This document shows, in pieces, positions 23,242-33,371 of a DNA stretch of 64,000 nt (position 1 is its first letter; every line of letters starts with the position of its first letter). Source of the stretch: Megamerina dolium (Eukaryota; Arthropoda; Insecta; Diptera; Megamerinidae); assembly GCA_963854835.1 (NCBI GenBank), contig OY978529.1, forward strand, positions 50,481,026-50,545,025. The letters are read 5' to 3'. The notes under the pieces are model-generated. The model ran no database searches. It had not been told where the DNA came from and saw only the letters and a list, made by a program, of their open reading frames with translations. The position numbers and the translations under genes are program-made.

Positions 23242-24040
23242 GGAGCTTAAAATTTTAGTTTAATTCAATCGACTTTGTATGGGAGACCCATGAAGGAGTG
23301 GGCGTGGCACACTGATTTTCTGCCAGATTTTTGCCGACTACGATATTAATTTAAGTGTCAATTATGGTTATTCTAGACAGAAGATTGCCGAAGTTACAGC
23401 TGTTTCAATTTAAAATTTGTATGGGGGCTACGATAAACACTGGGCGTGGTACGCCCATTTTCTGTGAGCCTAGTTGCTCGTACAATACTAATCCACACCT
23501 TAAATCTCGTTATTCTACGCTGAATAGTTTGCAAGTTATAACCGGTAACATTTTTTTTAATTTCCGCAACTTTGTATGGGAGACCCAAAAAGGAGTGGGC
23601 GTGGCACATTGATTTTCTGCCATATCATTTCCGACTACCGTGTTAATCTAAGTGTCAATTATGGTTATTCTAGACAGAAGATTGTAGAAGTTACAGCAGT
23701 TTCAATTTAAAAGAAGTACAGACACTTTGTATGGGAGCTACGCTAGAAAGTAGGCGTGGCTCATCCACTTTTGGTGAGGTTATATAGTAGTATAATATAA
23801 CTCTATGTGCAAAATATTGTTGTCCCAAGTGGTATATTGTGTGAGTTATAGCAAGTTAAAGATTTTGAAAATTTCGAGGTTAGTCGCTTTGAATGCTTGG
23901 TGTGGGCGTGGTTATTGACCGATCATGCCCAATATCAATCCCCTCTGTACCCTTGGATCATAGATTACTTATGCCAAATTTCATCGAAATAGCTCAATAT
24001 TTACTCAAGTTATCGTGCGAACCAGCCAGGTGACAGACAG

Positions 24041-24070
24041 ACGGACGGACGGACGGACGGACGGACGGAC
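24041..24070. repeat. (GACG)n tract of Helentron E1
   Basis: Seven GACG units plus GA, between GACAGACA and CATCGTTAAATCG. The sister elements have 11 and 8 units. Confidence 0.92.
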
Positions 24071-24826
24071 GGACATCGTTAAATCGAAAATTTAATCGAC
24101 GCTGATCACGAATATATATCCATGTCTATATCTCCGGAGATTCCTTCAAGTGGACACAAACATCTGACCGAAATGAATATACCATGCATATTGCATTATG
24201 CAGGGTATAAAAAGATGGCTCTCTTAATGATAGCTTCATACTTTTTTTTTATTACTTGAATCCTTAAAAATCAACAACTATTTATTATAAACTGATTATG
24301 AAGAGTATTTTTCATGATAATAAACTTTTTTCAAAGTTATATTAACTTAAACAAAAAAAATGGTGTAGAAAAGATCTTAAAGGTCGCAATATAGAAGGCG
24401 ACTGACTCCACATTACTTTCACCTAAAAATGCTTTTTAAAAACAATTTTAGAAAATCTCACAGATGTGTTTACCATGCATACACAACAGCAATATAATGA
24501 ATATTTGTTCCAACAAGCAAAAATTGAAATTGAAAATATTGGCTCACTGTTGTATGCATGTTTATTTTAGACATTACGAATACAATTCTAGGCGATTTTA
24601 TTTCATTTCCAATTTTTTTCGTCTTCCTATTCCCAAAGAGAGGGAGAAATAAAAAAGGACTAGCTAGCTGGCATGCATGCATATTACATTTGCTATGTTT
24701 GCAATGTATATAATATCTTCTTTAGTGTGATGGCAAATATTCCTCGCGTATATATGTATCACATATTTCTTTATTTATTTGCTAACATTTCTATTTATTT
24801 TGATTTAAATTTCATTTTTGGCTTGC

Positions 24827-24874
24827 TTGCATTACCATGAAAAACACGGCCGATGGTGTTTCATGGTAATGCAA
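24827..24874. repeat. Near-perfect hairpin, 19-bp arms
   Basis: The right arm GTGTTTCATGGTAATGCAA (24856-24874) pairs completely with the left arm TTGCATTACCATGAAAAACAC (24827-24847) apart from a two-A bulge; the loop is GGCCGATG. It could be a small fold-back element remnant or a structured RNA. Confidence 0.7.
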
Positions 24875-25630
24875 TTTGGTCTCTAGCTTGTTTTAAGGTA
24901 CTCATACTAACCATGTGTGTATATTTTGCACGTTTCACACACACACGTACGCATATATAACACATATATTAACCATCCATGTAGTTGGGATTATTTATTT
25001 TCCCAACGAGGCGTGCATATATTTAATGTGTTTTGAATGAATTGAATTTTGAATGCATCGTTTATTATGATTTATACTTTTTAATCGAATGTTTAATAAC
25101 TCTTTTATGTTTGCAGTTTTAATTTGGCAAAAAATATAAATATAATCAATTATGATGTAAATTTGCTAGTACTTGAGTTTATAAAAATATATATCTATGT
25201 GTTATTAGTGTACAATTTTATTTTATTCATGTTCACACATCTGAAGAAAATTGTTTTTTTTTAGTAAAAAATGTAAAAATATATTATTTTTTTTTTTAAT
25301 TTCCATATTTTCTTGATAGTAAAACTCTTCATCGAGGAGTAGAATCATATTTACAGCTAAATGCCACAAATGCTAATAATACACACTTGGTCAGAAATGC
25401 ATAATATGTAGGTAAATATTTTTAAGTACCACTGGCAAAATGAATTCATGTCATAAATGTGTCTCATTAATAACGACTACTATAAAAATGTTGTTTTGTT
25501 TAGTATTTCTTTTCTTCTTCTTTTATCGTAAAATACATTGCTTGCTCTCAATTTAGCCCACGGTATTAAAAGTCGTCATTTTATAACTTCATTTATTTAA
25601 CTTTTGCTATTGTACCTATTGTCTGGAGTT

Positions 25631-25663
25631 TATAAAAGTGATGCTTTAGCATTGACATCACAC
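25631..25663 (+). promoter_or_regulatory. Possible TATA-type core promoter
   Basis: TATAAAAG at 25631-25638 is followed at the right distance by ATCACAC, whose A at 25660 would be an initiator start. The following sequence is less AT-biased than its surroundings. TATAAAAG also occurs by chance in such DNA and the initiator match is weak. Confidence 0.2.
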
Positions 25664-27651
25664 ACCCAAACAACTGGCAATAAAAATTTCGAAGATACGA
25701 GTGCGCTCGATTTAATGTGAACAAGTTAAGACCAAGACCAAGTTCATGCTTTGTGCTTATTCAAATTTTTTACCGAAAAATATTAAACGAATATTTATTA
25801 TTTTTTTTTATATCAAAATTAACTGAAAATTATAATTTTTCTTGATGTTAGAAAGAAATCGGAGGTTGATGTCGAAAATTCGACATTCAGATTTAGCAAA
25901 AGAAAATCTATGAATTATAACTATTGCGGTCCATGGGACATTTTATTTTTTCTTATTGTTGTTGGTTGTGTAGTCATCATTTTTATTCATTTTTGCTAGT
26001 GAAATAAACAATTTATTCACTAGATTCCCCTATTTAACTAGTTGTTTATATTTTGTACAAATTATTAAGAACACGAATGCATGATTTTTTAGGTTTTCAA
26101 CTATTCATTTTCATATTTTCATTTTTTTTTCTCTAAAAATTGACAATTCAACTAGAAATCGACAATAATTTATTGAGATTTTTTTCCCATTCCTGTCCTT
26201 GTGCTCTTTCACTTAGATTGAATTATTGAATTATTTACTATTTACGTCATAGGTCCCTCTCTCGCTCTCTCCCTTTCTCTCTTTTTGGTTTTAAGTTCCA
26301 TGCAAAATTAAAGGTGTTCACATTAAGCGTGAGTTTACTGTATTATCAACATCATTATTATATATGGTCGACGAATTTAGTTCTTACCCATATACATACT
26401 ACATAGATGTTGAGGAATATTTTATTTAATTGTTGTCCATTGTTATTGTGGTTGTTGTTTATTAGCATGATAGCCTATTGCTCGTTAGCACATTATCCTT
26501 TTTGCCTTTTCTCTTATTTGCTTTTACTTTGTTAAGTGACGTAAACTTTTTAAACTTTTATACCTTTTTTGTTGCTGTGTGGGGTTAAAATTTATTAGTT
26601 TGCTCTTTTAAATTGTTTTTATGTACATACATACATACATACATTTGTATGACTGAATGTGATGCTATTTTGATATGGCTCATAAAAATAATTTTATGAT
26701 CTTCAACTGTCCAGTTCAGGGTTAACTTGCTTAGTTAACTGAAGTGAATAATCCTTTTTTGTTTGGTTTTTTTTTTTTTTTGGAAAATCTATACATACTA
26801 TACTACTATACATACTGAGATAAACAGAATTGACTTGATTGTAGTCGATTTTATTAAATGAATTTTTTATTACAATAATAACGATAGAAATAACAATAAT
26901 CATAACGATAATAGCAACAGCATTAAGCTTATACTTAAATGGTAAAATGGTAAGCTGTTATCTCCAATAAGAACCATAATCAACTTAGTCTAACTGTTCA
27001 AGCATATAAAACAACATATCCATTTAATTTGTATTTAATAGAATACAATAAAATACACACGCAGACATTTACTATATATAGAGTTTAACAATTTATTTGC
27101 TTATAACATTTAAGAATATTGTAATTATTGTGATCGACCACCTGCTCTATGATATTTATTTGATAACTGTATAAAATGTTCATTTACTACTGATGGTCAT
27201 CTGCTGGTATCATTTTTGTATTTATTTGAGATATATTGTGCATACTTAAATTTATTGGGTATACGTAGGAGGTTCCAAAATAAATTTTTGGTCGAGTATG
27301 CAAAGCATTTCGTATGTTGACTCTCTTTTGGACTACGAAAACATGTGGCAAATTTGACAGCTTCTCTCCTATTTTCGGGATTATATGAATACATATTTTG
27401 TATATCATTTTTAATCGACCAGAATGGTAGCCATCTATTAAAAATATCCATCACTGCTTGTTAAAAACTTGATTATGAGAATCCTGAGAATTTAGCATTA
27501 ATGCTAAATATTCGACACAGTCACCATTGTGCCACTTAATATGTCTAATAATGATTCCTGGCTCCATAACTATGAGTTTATCATAAATAATATGTAATTA
27601 TTTTTAACACTATCATTACCGGCATAATCATACTTGCTATGAGACACACAA

Positions 27652-28609
27652 CGTTCAATAAGTCCCGGGACAAACCAAAAGGTGGCACTACAAATATAAT
27701 ATCCTTATTAGTTTTGGTTAGTACGAACCTTTAGACGATACCTGTCAAAATTTCATGACATTCATACCATTAGTGGTTTATTTGCAGTCGTTTATGTGAC
27801 GCTACTTTTGTAATTTTACAAAAATATGAACAAAATGAATTTCGTGTGGTGATTCAACATTGCTTTTTAGTGGAAAAAAACACCGTTATAGCATAGCAAT
27901 GGCTTCAAAAGTATTTTCGGGATTTTGTCCCATCGAAAACAACCATTTGTCGGTGGTTTGCTGATTTCAAACGTGGTCGTACAGACGCAAATGACGCTGA
28001 ACGATCAGGTCGGCCAAAAACGGGGATGTTACAGCAGAAAACATTAAAAAAGACAATGAAAATCGTGATGGAAAATAGAAAAGCGAAATGTTGTGAGATA
28101 ACTGACATCCTAAAAGATATTAGCTGGTAGCGTATACACCATCATTCACAAAGATTTGTCTATGAAAAAGCTCTTTTGGAAATGGAGGCTACGTTTGGTG
28201 GAACAAGAACAACAACGAATCGATGAAATAGAGCTCTGTTTAACACTTTCTAAGCGTAATGTATGCATCGTTATGTGACAATGGATGAAACATGAATCCA
28301 TTATTATACACCAGAATCGAATCGTCAGTCAGCTGATTGCAGAATGGTCGTCCAAAACGACCAAAAACTTAAAAGTCAACTGGCAAGGTTTTTGCCTCCG
28401 TATTTTGCAATATATACGGTATAATATTTATCGACTACATTGAAAAAAGAAGAACCATCAATACCGAATAATACATAGAAAAAAATTCGTTTTCATCAAG
28501 ACAACGCTCCAAGCCACAAGTCGTTTCGAACAATGGCCAAAATACACGAATTACACTTTGAGTTGTTTGAAATAGTTTATTCTTACTTAGTCTTGGAACT
28601 TATTGAACA
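27652..28609 (+). mobile_element. mariner transposon, irritans-type, internally deleted
   Basis: Bounded by inverted TTCAATAAGT..C..GAC termini: CGTTCAATAAGTCCCGGGAC on the left, and on the right the inverse of TGTTCAATAAGTTCCAAGAC. About 0.96 kb against roughly 1.3 kb for full-length mariners. The missing part lies between the second Asp motif and the right terminus. Confidence 0.85.
27826..28575 (+). pseudogene. mariner transposase fragment (irritans-type), dead
   Basis: Frames starting near ATG 27826 give NEFRVVIQHCFLVEKNT, RWFADFKRGRTDANDAERSGR, then after frameshifts RYVTMDET with a stop in place of the next Trp (TGA), YTPESN, GKVFASVF, YGIIFIDYIEKRRTINTE, and HQDNAPSHKSFRTMAKIHEL. These are the landmarks of irritans-subfamily transposases such as Himar1. 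The first Asp (MDET) and second Asp (HQDNA) codons remain. The block YSPDLAPSD with the third Asp is deleted. Many stops and frameshifts mark it as an old copy unrelated in sequence to the mellifera-type copies at 9.9 and 63.5 kb. Confidence 0.88.
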
Positions 28610-28949
28610 ATGATAGCGCAATATTTATTAATACTGACCGCCTACTGCTCAAATCAAGTTGGAGTGTGGTTTTTTCATTAGGAATGAAAACCCGCAAATT
28701 TATGCTCACAAAGTGACAGACAAGTGGACAGATAAGGGGCAGGTACAGATAGAAGGATAAACATGCTGGCAGGCAAATTAAACATGATTTACAACTGTTA
28801 GTGTGGTGTATATTTCCAGCTAGTCGAAAAGTATAGTGTACACGTGTACATAGAAATATTGAGAAATATATTTGTTAGGTGAAAGTCTTATACAGAATGC
28901 AACACATATAACATATAAGTTTGTAGAGGCAAGCATAAGAGGAAGCATA

Positions 28950-28976
28950 AGTCGCATCGAGTACATCGATGCGACT
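28950..28976. repeat. Perfect 11-bp-arm hairpin
   Basis: AGTCGCATCGA, loop GTACA, then the exact inverse TCGATGCGACT. It is CG-rich relative to its surroundings. Confidence 0.8.
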
Positions 28977-29108
28977 GTTGCTCTTCAACATCACTCATCT
29001 TTATGTGCATAAGTCAGATAGTGCATAGTGTGTCAGCTGTGTTCAAGAGATTTTAACATAGCGATTCTTATGTATGTGTATGTTCACAATGTGGACCACA
29101 ACCATCAC

Positions 29109-29148
29109 AATCATCATCATCATCTTCATCATCATCATCATCATCATA
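29109..29148. repeat. (ATC)n microsatellite
   Basis: Runs of ATC with one TTC variant; in one frame it gives a His run that is not evidence of coding. Confidence 0.9.
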
Positions 29149-30358
29149 ATCACTTGAGTATATTTGTCAATTTCATAATTATATGTGCATGTGCATCTTC
29201 ACTCTCAACACTGTAAATTATCTTACATCTGCGGATTGCTTATGCATGTGGGTTAATGCATATGTGTTTATATGTATTCTGCTGAAGTGCGCTAATGTTC
29301 AATTCCGACAGTTGAGAGTCAACACTATGCATGTTGCAGTTGGTTGGTTAGTTGGTGGCAACTGTCCTTTTTGCTTGATGATAATTATTGAAAATGAAAT
29401 TTTGAATTGTGTTGCAATTTTCCAGTATTTTAAGTTGTTTGTGCATATTTCAGGGGGGTCGTCATCATCTTGTTGATTAAGTGGGCGTTGAGAAAATTGT
29501 ATTTAACTATAGCAAAAAGTGTCAGCTCATTAAAATGAGCGTATACATATACATATGGTATCTAGTAAGTACTATAATTATAAAGACATTCACCATACAC
29601 AGTGAAAGCTCATAAATAAAATCAACATGTCAATGAAAATGGGATGAAAATGAGATGAATAGCTTCAAGTAAGTGTTGCATTGGAGAAAAAGTGTCGGAT
29701 ATTTTTCGCTCATAGTGGATGTATTGGTTTTAGAGAAAGTGTTTTGTATTAGACAACTGAAGCTGAACTCATTTTTTACAAATACTTCATTTGAAGATAA
29801 TTGTACATTCAGTAGCGTGTACAGCCAGTCTCGGAGTTACTGTAATCAATTAAATTCATACATCTAAACTTGTCGGTGTCATCCGGTTGTCAGCTTGTGT
29901 GTCAAAGAGTGTTAAAGAGTTCGGCATTGTCAGGTGCAACAAATAGTTCTTCATTGTTGTTGCATCAGAATCATCTGCTTGTGTTTCAATTTCTAAATAG
30001 TATAGCATAGTCTAAGAAATAGCTGTGAAATTATATTCTATTAGAGCCATTCGTTAACTTATTATTTGAGCATTTACTGTAGAGAAAAGTAAAAACTATA
30101 ATTTATGATCATATTTTTGTTAATCACCTCTAAAGAAAGAGAAAAAAAAAGACATTAAAATTATATGCATTTCGTGTCTAAAGTGTTTAATACACATCGA
30201 AAAAATATGTATTATTGAAAAATGGAAAAATGTGAAACGAAAAAAAAGAAAACCACAGAAAAAATACCAATAATTAACGCTGTCTGTCAGCAGCAATTGA
30301 AGTTGTCGTAATGTTGTGAACGTGCTTCACTGTGCCTCATTAAAGAAACGATAATTAT

Positions 30359-30386
30359 GTGTGTGTGTGTGTGTGTGAGTGTGTAT
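30359..30386. repeat. (GT)n microsatellite
   Basis: A GT run with a GAGT interruption. Confidence 0.9.
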
Positions 30387-31056
30387 GAGGGCACAGTGTA
30401 ACGAATATGATCAAAATAGAATAAAAAACTCTGTTGAAATTATAAAAATATGATTTTTACTCACTAAAGGGCTTTTTGCAAATCAAATGTTTTGAGACCA
30501 TGGAATTGTTAATTGAATTTGGTCCATTTTTGGTTGACTCTGAGTATCAACAATTTTTTTTTTGTATTACTTTTTAATCAATTGTCGGAATTATTGTTAG
30601 TAAAACGAATGAATGAATGAATTCGCTTCTTCTTCTTAAATTTGCTTTTGTAGTGGCATAAATAACAAAATCAAGAGACGATTTGGGGAAAAGAAACATT
30701 TCTAAATCGACTTCTGTTTTTTGAGTTAATCCTAAGCAAAATTTGACATTTTTTTACATTGACCAAATAATTTCAAATTCAACTGCTCATAACATTATAT
30801 TAAATCTCATAAATTGAAAGTAAATATTGAACTCGTTCCACTGTGTAAAATTCGTAGTCAGCAAAATCTATTAATCCGACGATAACAATAACAACAACAA
30901 TAACTAGAAAAACTGAGGTCACTTAAAATAGCAAACATATTCGTACGTACATACATATGTAGATATTTGTATACTTTGCTAAATGAAGAAATAGTTTTTT
31001 AAATATTGCACACAGTTTGTGGCGCGTCAAAAATTCGGAAAGAGCTGCGTCAATAT

Positions 31057-31079
31057 TGAGTGCCATAAAATGGCACTCA
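31057..31079. repeat. Perfect 10-bp-arm hairpin
   Basis: TGAGTGCCAT, loop AAA, ATGGCACTCA. Confidence 0.8.
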
Positions 31080-31583
31080 GTCTTGTTGCGTCGTTGTATA
31101 CTTGTATGATACTTGTTGTAGCTGTATATTTTTTTGCGTTTGCCACTATTATTTCAACGTGTTGATTGAAGCAATTAGCGGGTGTACAGCAATCAGCTGT
31201 TGCATGTGAAAATCACATCTACGACAAACGATGTGTGATAAAAAAAAAAATAATAATATTGCATAGATTTTTCAATATTTTCAATACGCTTTCAATTCAC
31301 TACTACTGATACATATGTACATATATTAGCAATCTGATCAATCTGAATGTATACGATATTATGTAGTAAAATATATGCAATAAAAATCTCCTTACAGTCG
31401 GCTGGGGCCGACCAAACTATACCCTGCATATGTAGATTTGTATATAAAAAGGTTACTCGAATATCCAAATTTTCTTTTATTTCCACTTTTCGAGAAACAA
31501 TTTTTGCATATACTACTAATTTACACCCGAAATATGGTTGACTTTGACGAAGTAAAAGGATTTTAAGATAATTCCGAGGCTTA

Positions 31584-32662
31584 GTATGGGAGCTATATAA
31601 AAATTGGGCGTGGCTTACCACTTTCTAGTAAATCCAATTAATTTTTCAATGTTAATCCACACCTTAAATTTGGTGTCCTACGTTGAATAGTTTCTAAGTT
31701 ATTGTGGTTAACATTTTTGTTTAATTTCCTCAACTTTGTATGGGAGCCCCAATAAGAAGTGGGCGTGGTACGCAGATTTTTCGCCAGATTATTTCCGACT
31801 ACGATATTAATTTAAGTGTCAATTATGGTTATTGTAGACATAAGATTGCCTAAGTTACAGCTGTTTCAATTTAAAATTTGTATGGGGGCTACGATAAACA
31901 CTGGGCGTGGTGCGCCCATTTTCTGTGAGCCTAGTTGCTCGTACAATACTAATCCATACCCTAAGTCTCGTTGTCCTAGGCTAAATGGTTTGTAAGCTAT
32001 GGAGCTTAAAATTTTAGTTTAATTCACTCGACTTTGTATGGGAGACCCATGAAGGAGTGGGCGTGGCACACTGATTTTCTGCCAGATTTTTGCCGACTAC
32101 GATATTAATTTAAGTGTCAATTATGGTTATCCTAGACAGAAGATTGCCGAAGTTACAGCTGTTTCAATTTAAAATTTGTATGGGGGCTACGATAAACACT
32201 GGGCGTGGTGTGCCCATTTTCTGTGAGCCTAGTTGCTCGTACAATACTAATCCACACCTTAAATCTCGTTATTCTACGCTGAATAGTTTGCAAGTTATAA
32301 CCGGTAACATTTTTTTTAATTTCCGCAACTTTGTATGGGAGACCCAAAAAGGAGTGGGCGTGGCACATTGATTTTCTGCCATATTATTTCCGACTACCGT
32401 GTTAATCTAAGTGTCAATTATGGTTATTCTAGACAGAAGATTGTAGAAGTTACAGCAATTTCAATTTAAAAGAAGTACAGACACTTTGTATGGGAGCTAC
32501 TCTAGAAAGTAGGCGTGGCTCATCCACTTTTGGTGAGGTTATATAGTAGTATAATATAACTTTATGTGCAAAATATTGTTGTCCCAAGTGGTATATTGTG
32601 TTAGTTATAGCAAGTTAAAGATTTTGAAAATTTCGAGGTTAGTCGCTTTGAATGCTTGGTGT
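31584..32662. repeat. Tandem array inside E2: seven ~150-bp monomers in ~297-bp dimers
   Basis: GTATGGG occurs at 31584, 31738, 31880, 32036, 32178, 32333 and 32488, i.e. at steps of 154, 142, 156, 142, 155 and 155 bp. The alternation shows a dimeric higher-order unit near 297 bp. Each occurrence is followed about 20-25 bp later by GGCGTGG, and an eighth GGCGTGG stands near 32660. Confidence 0.88.
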
Positions 32663-32798
32663 GGGCGTGGTTATTGACCGATCATGCCCAATATCAATCC
32701 CCTCCGTACCCTTGGATTATAGATTACTTATGCCAAATTTCATCGAAATAGCTCAATATTTACTCAAGTTATCGTGCGAACCAGCCAGGTGACAGACA

Positions 32799-32844
32799 GA
32801 CGGACGGACGGACGGACGGACGGACGGACGGACGGACGGACGGA
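32799..32844. repeat. (GACG)n tract of Helentron E2
   Basis: Eleven GACG units plus GA. Confidence 0.92.
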
Positions 32845-32984
32845 CATCGTTAAATCGAAAATTTAATCGACGCTGATCACGAATATATATCCATGTCTAT
32901 ATCTCCGGAGATTCCTTCAAGTGGACACAAACATCTGACCGAAATGAATATACCATGCATATTGCATTATGCAGGGTATAAAAA

Positions 32985-33369
32985 TGGTAATTACAAAGCT
33001 TTTTAATCCTATCCTTTCACGATGAACTTGTACATACATAAATTGTGAATGTCACGAAAAATGTAATACCTCATAAATTTGCAACCATAAAAGTTATACA
33101 TACATCTTTCATTTGCATTGTTATGTATGATGTAGCATAAAAGACATTCATTCAATTAAATCTAATGGTATGTACGAGTATATTTGTTGTCATATATAGT
33201 ATACGAGTATTTTATATGCTTTTATATTTGCTGACAAATAAATCTTTTCTCAAGCATTGAAATATTTAGTGCATTTTTCTAAAATTCATACTCAAGGGTG
33301 TTTCTGATAAAATTGTAATTTTTTTTTTAATTTCTTTATTTAGTAAGTATATTAATGACTAGTGGGACG
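32985..33369. other. AT-rich non-coding DNA
   Basis: Spacer between Helentron E2 and the Tc1-like element; nothing recognised. Confidence 0.55.
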
Positions 33370-33371
33370 TA

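Larger units (their letters stand above)
19057..24213 (-). mobile_element. Non-autonomous Helentron-like element E1 (HINE/DINE type), split by a LINE
   Basis: Same element as 31382-32984 and 51508-53098, interrupted at 19642-23232 by a Jockey-clade LINE. Read on the minus strand it begins with TATACCCTGCATA at its very end and has the inverse TATGCAGGGTATA about 35 bp inside the other end, followed by a hairpin (GTCGGC-TGGG-GCCGAC, 19072-19087) and a short tail. Terminal and subterminal asymmetric inverted repeats with a 3' hairpin are the hallmark of Helentron-associated elements such as DINE-1. A GACG tetranucleotide tract (24041-24070, 7 units) next to a conserved core and TA tract recalls mini-me elements. 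Its left half has lost about 28 bp near 19425 and 8 bp near 19367 relative to E3. No protein is encoded; mobility would need a Rep/helicase elsewhere. Confidence 0.8.
24214..27651. other. AT-rich non-coding DNA
   Basis: Contains a strong hairpin (24827-24874), a CT-rich tract near 26255-26285, an ACAT run near 26622-26644 and a TATA-like site at 25631. Overlapping frames at 27187-27454 on the minus strand have mixed composition but match no family I know. Confidence 0.5.
28610..31381. other. Non-coding DNA with hairpins and microsatellites
   Basis: Two perfect hairpins (28950-28976 and 31057-31079), an ATC repeat (29109-29148) and a GT repeat (30359-30386). The part near 29800-30350 is somewhat less AT-rich and could be leader-like transcribed sequence, but no splice-bounded exon could be shown. 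Confidence 0.5.
31382..32984 (-). mobile_element. Non-autonomous Helentron-like element E2 (complete, 1.6 kb)
   Basis: The uninterrupted reference copy. Read on the minus strand: terminal TATACCCTGCATA (inverse of 32968-32980), a palindrome-rich segment, a TA tract plus core next to the GTCC tract (inverse of the GACG run, 32799-32844, 11 units), an array of about 150-bp monomers, subterminal TATGCAGGGTATA (inverse of 31418-31430), hairpin GTCGGC-CCCA-GCCGAC (31397-31412) and end. T-rich flanks on the minus strand fit insertion between T residues, the Helentron preference, but the exact duplication is ambiguous in the A run. Open frames such as 32114-32371 recur in all copies only because the DNA is repeated; they contain no known domain. 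Confidence 0.82.

Noticed and set aside
24041..24070. CRISPR-like or VNTR array
   Set aside because: A tetranucleotide microsatellite inside a transposon, with no spacers; the genome is eukaryotic.
27187..27454. Two minus-strand frames of 73 and 85 aa
   Set aside because: Composition is plausible for protein but they overlap in different frames, match no family I know and lack splice or promoter context.
29028..29216. His-rich 62-aa frame
   Set aside because: The His run is an ATC/CAT microsatellite.
32114..32371. 85-aa frame recurring at 23355, 32114 and 52240 (and 71-aa antisense frames)
   Set aside because: It is repeated only because it lies in the Helentron monomer array. No domain is seen and a frame exists on both strands.
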